From positions 682,001 to 746,000 of the forward strand of contig OZ245829.1 of the NCBI GenBank assembly GCA_965228625.1: DNA of 64,000 nucleotides, in the 5' to 3' direction. The position numbers and the translations under genes are program-made. How positions within the stretch are numbered: position 1 is the first letter of the stretch; each line of letters begins with the position of its first letter. The notes below the pieces were generated by a model that worked only from the letters and a program-made list of their open reading frames with translations, was not told the origin of the DNA and did no database searches. The DNA is from UBA2767 sp965228625 (GTDB lineage Bacteria > Pseudomonadota > Alphaproteobacteria > Rhizobiales > Methyloligellaceae). Of this stretch, positions 32,906 through 41,318 are shown one piece after another.

Positions 32906-35530
32906 ATGAACACCCCCACCACCATTTTGCGCGTCTGCGCCCTCGCCCTCGGCATCGTTGCCGCGGCCCACTCGCACGGCGCGCAGGCGCAGACGGATAC
33001 GAATGACATCGGCACGACGAACAAGTTCATCGGCTGGTGGGAACTCGGCGGCTATTACGGCACCGATGACTCAAGCCGCGGCGAGATCGTCCTGTTCACG
33101 CCGCTGATGCAGTCGGCCACGACCCTGTTCTTCCTCGATGCAAGAGGGAAACTCTTCGAAGAGGACGTGCAGGAAGCCAACCTCGCACTCGGCTACCGGC
33201 AGATGCTGCCGTCAGGCTGGAACCTGGGCCTGTGGGCCGGCTGGGACATTCGCGACACAGAAGTCGACAACACTTTCCATCAGGTGTCGTTCGGCGTCGA
33301 AGCACTGTCGGAACGTTTTGATCTGCGCGTGAACGGCTATGTGCCGGTCACCGACCCAAAGGCGTCGCCGGAGCTGGCCGAGGTTTTCCTCCAGGGCAAC
33401 AATATCTTCCTGATCGGCGGCGAGGAAGTGCCTCTCTACGGTGTCGACGGTGAAGTGGGTGTTCTGCTGTTCGGTCGAACCCGCGGCGGCGGTGGCGGTC
33501 TCAAGGGCGCCCCGGCGACGGCGAAACGCCATGAACTGCGCGCCTATGCGGGCGGATTCTGGTTCGACGCCGACGATGCGCTGGAAGAGGTGGCAGGTCC
33601 CAAGGGCCGTCTCGAATACCGCATCAACGATATCGTGTCCTCGCTGCCCGGCTCGCGCCTCACTCTCGAAAGCGAACTCTCCTATGACGAGGTCCGCGAC
33701 ACCAAGTTCGAGATCGGCGCCAGATTGCGTATTCCCTTCGGCGCAAGAGGTTCCGTCGCGGCGCTTCGAACGGCCTCCCTCACGCCCCAGGAACTGCGCA
33801 TGATCGACGGCCTTGAGCGTGACACCGACATCGTCACCGCCCAGAGCAAGGAAGAGAATGTCTTTGACGTCCTCACCGGCGTGACCTTCGACCGCGCAGA
33901 GGTTGTGCAGGGCGGCGGCGATCTGCAGGGCACGCTCGACGCCAATGGCGCGAACAGCCTGATCGTCCTCGACGGCGGCGAGACGAACGGCAACTTCCAG
34001 GTCGGACCGAACCAAACGCTGCAGGGCGGCGCCTCGACAATCCGGGTGGTGGGCGTCAAGTCGGGTACCGCGGCAGACTTCACCGCACCCGGCGCGAAAC
34101 CCTTCATCGTGAGCAACCTGAACCAGGCGATCCTGACAGTTGACGACAACACCCATCTGGCCGGTCTCGGCATCGAGGGCGGCCTGGCGGCGGGCGCGGG
34201 TAATACGGGCATCGAGGCTGCCGCGGACGGCGTCTCCAACGTCGCCATCACGGACACGACAACCGATGGCACCGGCGGGAGTGGAATCAGGTTCTTCAGT
34301 GACCACAACAAGATCCTGATCGACGGCGTCAGCATCCAGGATGCGGGCAGCCGCGGCATCGAGTTCGACAACAACAACTCGAACGTCACGATCAGAAACG
34401 CCACCATCGAAGACACGTCCGCGGAAGGCATCCGATTTGACGACGACAACAGCAAGGTCGCGATCACCGATGTGCGCATCGACAACGCGGGCAGCGACGG
34501 CGGTTTCTCCGACGGCATCCTTTTCAGTGACGGCAACCGGAACGTTTCGATCACTCAAACGAGCATCGCGAATGTGGAGGATGGCATCGAGTTCAACAAC
34601 AACAACTCCAACATCACGATCGGCCATACCGACATCGCCAATGTGGACGAGGGAATCCAGTTCAGAAGCGGCAACAGCGATATCCGGATCGATCACACGA
34701 CCATCACGGATGCCGAGAGAGGCATCAGGTTCAGAAACCGCAACAATGATGTTCGGATCCGTTACACGACAATCGCAAACGTAAACGACAACGGCATCGA
34801 CTTCCGCGACAACAACACCAACGTCCGGATCGATCACGCGATCATCAACAACAGCGGCAGCAGCGCCATCGCCTTCAACGACGACAACACCAACATTGCG
34901 ATCTTGAACACTCTCGTAGATGGGACAGACGGCGAGTCGATCTCATTCACGGACGACAACTCCAACATCACGATCGACACGGTGACGGTCCGGAACTCGA
35001 ACAATGACGGCATCGATTTTGATGCCCGCAACACCAATGTCGTCATCGTCAACGTGACCGTTGAGAACATCGACGCTGACGGCATCAATTTCGACGGCGA
35101 CAACGCCAATGTGACGATTGCGAACTCGACCGTGACCAACGTCGGTGGCGGAGGAATTGACTTCGATGGCGACGGCAACAGCAACGTGACCATCGTCAAC
35201 AACGTGCTCACCAATATCGACGACGACGGCATCGAATTCGCCGACAACAACACCGAGATCGTGATCACAGGGAACACGATCACTGATGTGGGGACGGACG
35301 CACTGAACTTCGGTGCAAACAACACCGTCACAATCGATGACAACATCTTCGCTGGGACCATCGGCGACGACCTGCTCGACGTGGACGGTGCGGGCAACAC
35401 CATCAACGGCGCCGGCAACATCAACAACGCGATCATCGGCGACAACCTCTGCGAAGGCGCGGGCAATTTCGTCGGCACCCTGGAGATCGGAGGTGTCGTC
35501 ATCGTCGACGGCGGGCCGCCCTGTGTTTAG
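32906..35530 (+). CDS. Inverse autotransporter with right-handed beta-helix passenger
   Basis: 874 residues; ATG with AGGAGG upstream. A Sec signal peptide ends near AQAQ (residue 29). Residues about 40-290 match the intimin/invasin-type inverse-autotransporter barrel: LFFLDARGKLFEEDVQEANLALGYRQML, WDIRDTEVDNTFHQVSFGVEALSERFDLRVNGYVP, and a final strand region FEIGARLRIPFG. A linker follows, then from about residue 459 to 820 fifteen coils of 23-25 residues with the pattern GIxF..N.SNVxIxNxxI, a parallel beta-helix (PbH1-like). The C-terminus has two cysteines (NLCEGAG, PPCV). The passenger should be displayed outside the cell, possibly binding or cleaving polysaccharide; no catalytic motif was seen. 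Ig-like passengers are more usual for this barrel. Confidence 0.85.
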   Translation: MNTPTTILRVCALALGIVAAAHSHGAQAQTDTNDIGTTNKFIGWWELGGYYGTDDSSRGEIVLFTPLMQSATTLFFLDARGKLFEEDVQEANLALGYRQMLPSGWNLGLWAGWDIRDTEVDNTFHQVSFGVEALSERFDLRVNGYVPVTDPKASPELAEVFLQGNNIFLIGGEEVPLYGVDGEVGVLLFGRTRGGGGGLKGAPATAKRHELRAYAGGFWFDADDALEEVAGPKGRLEYRINDIVSSLPGSRLTLESELSYDEVRDTKFEIGARLRIPFGARGSVAALRTASLTPQELRMIDGLERDTDIVTAQSKEENVFDVLTGVTFDRAEVVQGGGDLQGTLDANGANSLIVLDGGETNGNFQVGPNQTLQGGASTIRVVGVKSGTAADFTAPGAKPFIVSNLNQAILTVDDNTHLAGLGIEGGLAAGAGNTGIEAAADGVSNVAITDTTTDGTGGSGIRFFSDHNKILIDGVSIQDAGSRGIEFDNNNSNVTIRNATIEDTSAEGIRFDDDNSKVAITDVRIDNAGSDGGFSDGILFSDGNRNVSITQTSIANVEDGIEFNNNNSNITIGHTDIANVDEGIQFRSGNSDIRIDHTTITDAERGIRFRNRNNDVRIRYTTIANVNDNGIDFRDNNTNVRIDHAIINNSGSSAIAFNDDNTNIAILNTLVDGTDGESISFTDDNSNITIDTVTVRNSNNDGIDFDARNTNVVIVNVTVENIDADGINFDGDNANVTIANSTVTNVGGGGIDFDGDGNSNVTIVNNVLTNIDDDGIEFADNNTEIVITGNTITDVGTDALNFGANNTVTIDDNIFAGTIGDDLLDVDGAGNTINGAGNINNAIIGDNLCEGAGNFVGTLEIGGVVIVDGGPPCV
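34280..35365 (+). repeat. Fifteen beta-helix coil repeats in the autotransporter passenger
   Basis: Each unit is about 24 codons and starts with a G-I-x-F-like motif, for example DGINFDGDNANVTIANSTV. Unit 3 carries a five-residue insertion. Codon choice differs between units, so the repeat is maintained at protein level rather than by recent duplication. Confidence 0.8.
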
Positions 35531-35574
35531 ACCGCATGCCTACCCATGGACTTCCCACCCATGGTTCCTCGAAC

Positions 35575-35601
35575 GGGGGCGCTTCGGCGCCCCCCTTTTT
35601 T
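35575..35601 (+). terminator. Intrinsic terminator after the autotransporter gene
   Basis: GGGGGCGC and GCGCCCCC form an 8-bp stem closed by a TTCG tetraloop, followed by CTTTTTT. It lies 45 bases after the stop codon at 35530. Confidence 0.92.
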
Positions 35602-35718
35602 CGTGCGGGGCCGGGTTCGCATCGCGCCGGGCCGGAAGGCTGCGCGCCCGCCAAAGCGGAGTCCAAAATTAATCTGAGGCAAGGTGGCGACGGCATAGGG
35701 CGTCCGCCCCGGTAGTGC

Positions 35719-35746
35719 TTGACTTCCCCGGCTTTCCCGGTAGTTT
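35719..35746 (+). promoter_or_regulatory. Possible rpmG promoter
   Basis: TTGACT (35719-35724) and TAGTTT (35741-35746) are separated by 16 bases, about 37 bases before the rpmG start. The -10 is weak, so this is tentative. Confidence 0.4.
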
Positions 35747-35782
35747 CCTGCTCACTTCACGAGATCCCGAAGGACCTTCGAC

Positions 35783-35950
35783 ATGGCCAAGGCGACCACA
35801 CTGAAAATCAAGCTCGAGAGCACCGCCGGCACGGGCTATTACTACGTGACGAAGAAGAACTCGCGCACGCAGACCGAAAAGCTCACCATGAAGAAGTACG
35901 ACCCGGTCGCGCGCAAGCACGTCGAGTTCAAGGAAACCAAGATCAAATAG
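35783..35950 (+). CDS. rpmG: 50S ribosomal protein L33
   Basis: 55 residues. It is a complete alphaproteobacterial L33: MAKATTLKIKLESTAGTG, YYYVTKKNSRTQTEKLTMKK, YDPVARKHVEFKETKIK. The ATG has AAGGA upstream. This form lacks the zinc-binding cysteines of the C+ paralogue. rpmG usually lies close to rnr-DUF983 and pleD-divK in this group; here the pleD side is kept but an 11-kb block separates it from DUF983. Confidence 0.96.
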   Translation: MAKATTLKIKLESTAGTGYYYVTKKNSRTQTEKLTMKKYDPVARKHVEFKETKIK

Positions 35951-36530
35951 GCGGTCAGGCGCACCGGTTCGGCGTGCGCGTCGCCTGTACATTCTTTTGC
36001 GGCTAATTGAGGGTGAGGCCAGCCCCGCAACCATTCGGTAGCGGGGTAGATCCGAATTGGTCAACAGGGCTGGCCAACAAGCCAAATGGACCAAAGAGGG
36101 CCTTGGTCATCTGACTTGGTGGCCGGCCGGCAAACGGCGTTTACGAGGAGGCCACTCATACCGTCTACCGGCCAGCCAAACCCCACGGACCCAGGAGATG
36201 CGGCGGACCTGAGCACTCCGCAGGGTTATCTCGTTTTGGGGCGACGGTTACTGAAGGATACGCCAGTCAAATCTCGCGGAGTGGCGACCCCTCACTCTCA
36301 AACGCCTCCCCGTTTTTCAACGCAGACTGGACGCCAAACATAGCGTAACCTGCGCCCCGCCAAAATCAATCGATCTTACCCTGCCATTAAACGAAAAGGC
36401 CTGTCAAAGTAAAGTGTTAACCTTAAATTCTCACACGCCACGTTAGCAGGCCCTCGGAGCGAAGTCCGCAGTTATCCACAATCTTTGGGGGATGTAGCGC
36501 AAATAGTGCGCCCGGTCGTTTTGCGACCGC
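35951..36530. ncRNA. Gene-free, highly structured gap between convergent rpmG and pleD; candidate structured RNA
   Basis: 580 bases with no plausible gene. From about 36017 to 36240 successive complementary arms can be read: GGCCAGCCC (36017) with GGGCTGGCC (36067), an alternative inner CCCCGC/GCGGGG, GACCAA (36089) with TTGGTC (36103), TGGCCGG (36120) with CCGGCCA (36168), and GAGAT-GCGG with CCGC-ATCTC around 36196-36233. The first arms compete with the inner pair, giving alternative folds. I do not recognise 6S RNA, SRP RNA, tmRNA or RNase P motifs on either strand. The strand is unknown. It could be an untranslated RNA or a palindromic relic. Confidence 0.35.
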
Positions 36531-37901
36531 TCAGGCGGCGTCCGCGACCACCCGGTTGCGGCCGTCGCGCTTCGCGCAATACAGCGCCTGATCGGCGCGC
36601 TTGATGATCGCGTCCGGCGTGTCCTCAAGGCCCTCCAGCGACGCGACGCCAACGCTCGCGGTGATCTTGATCTGGGAGCCGCCGGGCAACTGGAACGGCG
36701 CGGCGGCAATACACTGGCGCAGCCGTTCGCCCACCATGTAGGCCTTGGCGAGATCGGTGTCCGGCATCATCACGACGAATTCTTCACCGCCAAGACGGCA
36801 CGCCATATCAATGCCGCGCGTGTTCTTGCGGACACGCGTGCCGAACTCCCGGAGCACGTCGTCACCCGCGTCGTGGCCATGGGTGTCATTGACGGACTTG
36901 AAGTAGTCGATATCGGCGACCAGTACGGACAGAGGTTTGCCCCGCTGCATCGCCTCGTCGAACAGCGTCCTCAGATGGGATTCCATGTAGCGGCGATTGT
37001 AGAGGCCGGTGAGCGAATCCGTGATCGCCAACTCCACGCTCTCCTCGAGCCTGCTGCGCAATCTGTCCGAGTAACGCTTGCGTTTGACTTGCGTCCGCAC
37101 GCGGGCAAGCAGTTCGTTCTTCTCGATCGGGCGGACGAGATAGTCGTTCACCCCCATGTCGAGACCGCGCAGAAGCCGCGCATCCTCGCCGGGCTCAGTG
37201 AGGATGAGGATCGGCAGATGACGGGTGCGGTCGAGCGAGCGCACCTGCGAGCACAGCCTCAGGCCGTCCGTCTCGGACAGGCTCAGGCTAACGATCAGCA
37301 GATCGTAGTCGCCATCCGGAAGGTTCAGGATCGCCTGTTGCGGGTCGCGCTGCAACTGCACCCGCTGCTCTTTCGAAAGGGTCGCCATGATCCGCTCGGC
37401 GGAACGGTCATTGTCTTCGACAAGAAGGATGTTTCCGCCCAGGCCCGCACGCGTATCGCTTGCGAGGGCGTCGGCGCCGACGCCCATCTGTTCGCTGGTC
37501 GACGCCCGCATGAGCATTTCGTCGGTAAGCGTCTTGAGCCGCGACAGGTTCTTCACACGCGTAATGAGCGCGATATCGTCGACGGGCTTGGTCAGAAAGT
37601 CGTCCGCGCCCGCCTCGAGACCCTGAACACGATCGGACGGCTGATCGAGCGCCGTGACCATGATGACCGGGATGTAGTGAGTTTTCGGATCCGCCTTGAG
37701 ACGGCGGCAGACCTCGAAACCGTCCATGCCCGGCATCATGACGTCGAGCAGAACGACATCAGGTCCTTCATTCGCGCAAATCTCAAGCGCCTCGGGACCC
37801 GAGCGTGCGGTCAGGGTCTCGAAATACTCGACCGTCAGCCGCGCTTCGAGGAGTTTCACATTCGCTTCGATGTCATCGACGATGAGAACCCGGGCTGTCA
37901 T
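36531..37901 (-). CDS. pleD: Response regulator/diguanylate cyclase PleD
   Basis: 456 residues with PleD architecture. Receiver 1 has Asp9-Asp10, the phosphoryl acceptor Asp53 (VVLLDVMMPGMDG) and Lys in FLTKPVDD. Receiver 2 (about 155-275) has Ser instead of the acceptor Asp (LLIVSLSLSETDG), consistent with an adaptor domain. The GGDEF domain carries GGEEF and, five residues upstream, the RGID inhibitory site (RxxD). It makes cyclic di-GMP when phosphorylated and controls the swarmer-to-stalked transition in Caulobacter relatives. It is transcribed from divK, 28 bases upstream. Confidence 0.95.
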   Translation of the reverse strand: MTARVLIVDDIEANVKLLEARLTVEYFETLTARSGPEALEICANEGPDVVLLDVMMPGMDGFEVCRRLKADPKTHYIPVIMVTALDQPSDRVQGLEAGADDFLTKPVDDIALITRVKNLSRLKTLTDEMLMRASTSEQMGVGADALASDTRAGLGGNILLVEDNDRSAERIMATLSKEQRVQLQRDPQQAILNLPDGDYDLLIVSLSLSETDGLRLCSQVRSLDRTRHLPILILTEPGEDARLLRGLDMGVNDYLVRPIEKNELLARVRTQVKRKRYSDRLRSRLEESVELAITDSLTGLYNRRYMESHLRTLFDEAMQRGKPLSVLVADIDYFKSVNDTHGHDAGDDVLREFGTRVRKNTRGIDMACRLGGEEFVVMMPDTDLAKAYMVGERLRQCIAAAPFQLPGGSQIKITASVGVASLEGLEDTPDAIIKRADQALYCAKRDGRNRVVADAA

Positions 37902-37927
37902 GGCGTGATCTCAAGCTCCCCGGGCGT

Positions 37928-38299
37928 TCAGGCGTCACCGATGAATTCGCGCACCGTATCCATGAAGCTGGTCACGGATATCGGCTTCGATATGTAGGCC
38001 TCGCACCCGCCTTCACGGATGCGTTCTTCATCACCTTTCATGGCGAAAGCCGTCACCGCGACAACCGGAATGTCGCGCAGGGCATCGTCTTCCTTGAGCC
38101 ATTTGGTGACTTCGAGCCCCGAGACCTCGGGAAGCTGGATATCCATCAGAATGAGGTCGGGATGATGCTCACGCGCAAGCTCCAGCGCCTTCAACCCTTC
38201 GCGCGTTTGAAGGGTCTGATAGCCATGAGCGTCCAGCAGATCGTGGAACAGCTTCATGTTGAGATCGTTGTCTTCGACAATCAGTACTGTTTTCGTCAT
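37928..38299 (-). CDS. divK: Cell-cycle response regulator DivK
   Basis: 123 residues from the ATG at 38299 (MTKTVLIVEDNDLNMKLF). The single receiver domain has Glu9-Asp10, acceptor Asp53 in LILMDIQLPEVSG, and Lys in YISKPISV. There is no output domain. DivK is phosphorylated by DivJ/PleC and acts through DivL-CckA on CtrA. Longer in-frame starts exist (up to 38416) but add residues absent from the family. It is divergent from a DUF3572 gene, an arrangement typical of alphaproteobacteria. Confidence 0.95.
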   Translation of the reverse strand: MTKTVLIVEDNDLNMKLFHDLLDAHGYQTLQTREGLKALELAREHHPDLILMDIQLPEVSGLEVTKWLKEDDALRDIPVVAVTAFAMKGDEERIREGGCEAYISKPISVTSFMDTVREFIGDA

Positions 38300-38517
38300 G
38301 GGCCCGGCCATCGTCGAATCGGTGACCTCATAATCGGACATGCCGCCAGAATATTCCATGCCATCCACCCGCAGGAACGGTCCCCTGATTTTTTGGCGAC
38401 TTGACGTCGCGTCCATGAATTATTTTTCTCATTTGACCCAGAAACCAGTAATTAAGTCTTAAGGCCGCCCCACATTTCCTTGCAAAACCGAGGCATTGGC
38501 CCGAATGATTGGCGCTG

Positions 38518-38817
38518 ATGACCAGGCAAGCCCCCCTCTCCGCCGATGCCGCGCACGATATTGCCGTCCAGGCGCTGACATTCATCGCCGGCGATCCGGA
38601 CGTTCTCGGCCGGTTTCTGGGAACGACCGGCTGGACGGCGCAAAGCCTGCAGGAACCGGAAACCCGCAAAACCTTGCCGCCAGCCGCACTCGAGTACCTG
38701 ATGGGGGCGGATGACCTGCTTCTGACGTTTGCAGCGAACGCCGGCATCGACCCGGCGGACGTGGCGCGTGCGCATCATGTGCTGCAGAACGCCCCCGGGG
38801 CACGCGGGACACAATGA
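38518..38817 (+). CDS. DUF3572 family protein
   Basis: 99 residues from the ATG at 38518; a TTG three codons earlier is possible. It matches the small DUF3572 family: AHDIAVQALTFIAGDPDVLGRFLGTTGWTAQSL, then YLMGADDLLLTFAANAGIDPADV. The function is unknown; it is found divergent from divK in many alphaproteobacteria. Its stop codon overlaps the next ATG (ATGA), so the ROK kinase is translationally coupled. Confidence 0.9.
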   Translation: MTRQAPLSADAAHDIAVQALTFIAGDPDVLGRFLGTTGWTAQSLQEPETRKTLPPAALEYLMGADDLLLTFAANAGIDPADVARAHHVLQNAPGARGTQ

Positions 38818-39755
38818 TCGAGACTGACCGCGGACCGGCGCATGTTGAACGCGTCGGGATCGACCTCGGCGGCACGAAAATCGCCGGCGTCGTGATGCGG
38901 CCTGACGGGACGATCGCGGCGGAGGCACGCGTCGATACGCCAAGGGGCAGTTATGCCCGGACCGTCGAAGCCGTCCGCGATCTCGTCGCACACCTGACGC
39001 GGCAATCGGATGGGCGGGCCAGTATCGGCATCGGCATCCCCGGCTCGATTTCCCCCGCAACCGGACGCGTGCAGAACGCCAACTCGACGTGGTTGAACGG
39101 TCAACCGCTGAAGGAAGACATAGAGGACGCGGTCGGCCAGCCCGTAAGGATTGCCAACGACGCCAACTGCTTTGCACTGTCCGAAGCGACCGACGGCGCG
39201 GGCGCCGGCGCGGCGAGTGTGTTCGGGGTCATCATCGGAACCGGATGCGGCGGCGGCCTCGTGGTCGAGGGAGGCATCGTGGACGGGCCGCGCGGCATCG
39301 GCGGTGAATGGGGGCACAATCCCCTTCCCCGGCCGGAGCCGGACGAACTCCCGGGCCCGCTGTGCTGGTGCGGGCGGCATGGGTGCCTCGAGACATGGGT
39401 ATCGGGACCCGGGCTTGCGGAGGATCATCGCCGATCTTTCCACGAGAATCTGAGCGCCGAAGCCATTGCCGATGCGGCATATGAGGGGCAGCCCGATGCG
39501 CGCCGGTCACTGGCACGCCATGCGTCGCGGCTGGCGCGCGGCCTCGCGAGCGTCGTCAACATGTTCGACCCGGAGCGGATCGTCCTCGGCGGTGGGCTTT
39601 CCAACATGCCCCACTTGTACGAAGAGCTTCCCGATCTCATCGCGCCGCACATCTTCAGCGACGATACAAGCGTCAGCATTCGTCCGCCCGTGCATGGGCC
39701 GGAGAGCGGCGTCCGCGGCGCCGCCTGGTTGTGGGAGCCGCTATCGGTCAGCTAG
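38814..39755 (+). CDS. ROK family sugar kinase (fructokinase/N-acetylglucosamine kinase type)
   Basis: 313 residues. ATP-binding motif GIDLGGTKIAGVVM at the N-terminus, sugar-binding NANSTWLNG and NDANCFALSEA, GGEWGHNPLP with the conserved Glu-His, and the ROK zinc motif CWCGRHGCLETWVSG (about 188-202). The adenosine motif is FDPERIVLGGGLSN. It phosphorylates a hexose; fructose, N-acetylglucosamine and N-acetylmannosamine kinases cannot be separated by eye. It overlaps the DUF3572 stop by four bases. Confidence 0.9.
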   Translation: MIETDRGPAHVERVGIDLGGTKIAGVVMRPDGTIAAEARVDTPRGSYARTVEAVRDLVAHLTRQSDGRASIGIGIPGSISPATGRVQNANSTWLNGQPLKEDIEDAVGQPVRIANDANCFALSEATDGAGAGAASVFGVIIGTGCGGGLVVEGGIVDGPRGIGGEWGHNPLPRPEPDELPGPLCWCGRHGCLETWVSGPGLAEDHRRSFHENLSAEAIADAAYEGQPDARRSLARHASRLARGLASVVNMFDPERIVLGGGLSNMPHLYEELPDLIAPHIFSDDTSVSIRPPVHGPESGVRGAAWLWEPLSVS

Positions 39756-39760
39756 CTGCG

Positions 39761-40615
39761 TTAATCGCAGTTTTGCGAGGGCATCAACTCGAGCGAGCTC
39801 AGATCGCCCTTGATTGCGAAGTCTCCGTAATCGATGACGAGGTCGCGGCTGATACCGTTTTCGTAGAACCGGAAGCCAAGCTGATAGACCGGCGTTTCGC
39901 CCGGTTCCTTGTGGTCGAAATAACTGATCGACACCGGCCAGGAGACGAGCTTGTCGAGAGCTTCGTCGTTCTTCACGCGTTTCTCGGGCCGTTTTGCACC
40001 GGGCTTGACGGGCTTGCCGATGAACGCGGTGGTCGAATAGACCTTGTCGCCTTTTCCCGACCCGTCATAGACGCGCGCCTGCAGCACGGTTTTGCCCTGC
40101 TTCGCCGCTTCGAGAATGGCCAGCGAATGCTGCGTCGGAAACAGCACCGGGCCCGACACTTTCAGATCCTTGGGCTTCGGGCCGCCGACATGCACATCGA
40201 CATCGGTCTCGGACGCCGCCCGTTCCGCGTCGCCGCTCGTCGACTCTTCCAGCTTTTCACCGCGATACTGGCTCGAGTTGAAGCGGAAGCGCTTTCCGCG
40301 TCCCTCTTCCCAGGTCGATGACCGCAGATCGGTGGTGCTGGACCGCCCGGTATCGCCTTCGATGCGTGTCACGAGGCGCATGTTCATCGTGTATCCATCG
40401 CAGCCCGAACCGGCGAACTCGAACACCATGCGCCCTTGCACACCAGCCACGCCGCTTGCCGGGCGGCTCTGGTCGAGTGTCATTTCATAGACCGCGCGGT
40501 GCGGCACGAGATTGATGGCCGCGCCCGGCCCGAATGCAAACGATGTATTGGCGAATGCGCCAACCACCGCCAAACCCAACAGCACGGGCTTGAAGATCGT
40601 CCTGCTCAATTTCAT
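39761..40615 (-). CDS. eipB: Periplasmic EipB-type (DUF1849) cell-envelope integrity protein
   Basis: 284 residues with a signal peptide (MKLSRTIFKPVLLGLAVV, cleavage near SFA, about residue 27). The DUF1849 signature is LVPHRAVYEMTLDQS and GVQGRMVFEFAGSGCDGYTMNMRLVTRI. Two cysteines, Cys72 and Cys283, are placed as in Brucella EipB, where an equivalent pair makes a structural disulfide. EipB forms a beta-spiral and is needed for envelope integrity, probably through peptidoglycan or lipoprotein partners. It converges with the ROK kinase gene. Confidence 0.85.
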   Translation of the reverse strand: MKLSRTIFKPVLLGLAVVGAFANTSFAFGPGAAINLVPHRAVYEMTLDQSRPASGVAGVQGRMVFEFAGSGCDGYTMNMRLVTRIEGDTGRSSTTDLRSSTWEEGRGKRFRFNSSQYRGEKLEESTSGDAERAASETDVDVHVGGPKPKDLKVSGPVLFPTQHSLAILEAAKQGKTVLQARVYDGSGKGDKVYSTTAFIGKPVKPGAKRPEKRVKNDEALDKLVSWPVSISYFDHKEPGETPVYQLGFRFYENGISRDLVIDYGDFAIKGDLSSLELMPSQNCD

Positions 40616-40847
40616 TGTCGTCCGGCTTACTTTTTCATCCCCCTCGGCGCGCGATCCCGTCCGGATCGGCGACTTCGGCAGTATTGCTCAAGATTACGGC
40701 CAAAAATGCGCCTATTTTGAACGTTGTGCAACGGAGAAGTGACGATAATCTAAACACCGCCGCCCCGGGGACTCGCCGGGTGTCGCGGAACCGGCTAAAA
40801 CCACCGGCCATGGACAATCCGGAAAACCTTGAGGGAGAGACCGACCG

Positions 40848-41312
40848 ATGACTGGCGTAATCGAGGCGAAGCTCAAAGAGCTCGGTGTGGAACTGCCGGA
40901 TGCAGCCGCACCCGCCGCCAACTATGTTCCATACCATCTTTCCGGCAATCAGCTCTTTGTTTCGGGCCAGTTGCCGCTCATCGCGGGCGGACCGGATTAC
41001 AAGGGCGCGCTTGGTGGGGATATCGACATCGAGACGGCACAACAGGCGGCGCGCGCCTGCGCGATCAATATCCTCGCGCAGGCCAAGGCTGCTCTGGGTG
41101 ATCTTGACCGGATCACGCAATGCCTGCGTCTCGGCGGATTCGTCAACTCCACACCCGATTTCACGGAGCATCCCAAGGTGGTCAACGGTGCCTCGGATTT
41201 TCTGGTCGAAGCGCTGGGGGACAAGGGCCGGCACACGCGTTTCGCCGTCGGCGTCGCGTCGCTGCCGTTCGGCGTGGCGGTCGAAATCGACGCCTTGCTC
41301 GCGATCGAATAG
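40848..41312 (+). CDS. RidA/YjgF family protein
   Basis: 154 residues. Family features: AANYVPYHLSGNQLFVSGQLPLIAG, the NILAQAKAALGDLDRI helix, and the C-terminal RFAVGVASLPFGVAVEIDALLAIE. The conserved active-site Arg usually found before the last strand is represented by Arg in GRHTRFAVG. It belongs to the longer YjgF-like subgroup; canonical RidA (about 128 residues) deaminates reactive enamine/imine intermediates from pyridoxal enzymes. GDPD follows after 6 bases, so they may be co-transcribed. Confidence 0.9.
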   Translation: MTGVIEAKLKELGVELPDAAAPAANYVPYHLSGNQLFVSGQLPLIAGGPDYKGALGGDIDIETAQQAARACAINILAQAKAALGDLDRITQCLRLGGFVNSTPDFTEHPKVVNGASDFLVEALGDKGRHTRFAVGVASLPFGVAVEIDALLAIE

Positions 41313-41318
41313 GCGGCT

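Noticed and set aside
34280..35365. Tandem DNA repeat or CRISPR-like array
   Set aside because: The repetition is at protein level (beta-helix coils); base-level identity between units is low and no constant spacer/repeat pattern exists.
36472..36480. Single perfect DnaA-box word TTATCCACA
   Set aside because: Only one copy was noticed, without a cluster of boxes or dnaA/dnaN nearby; a single 9-mer is expected by chance at this scale.
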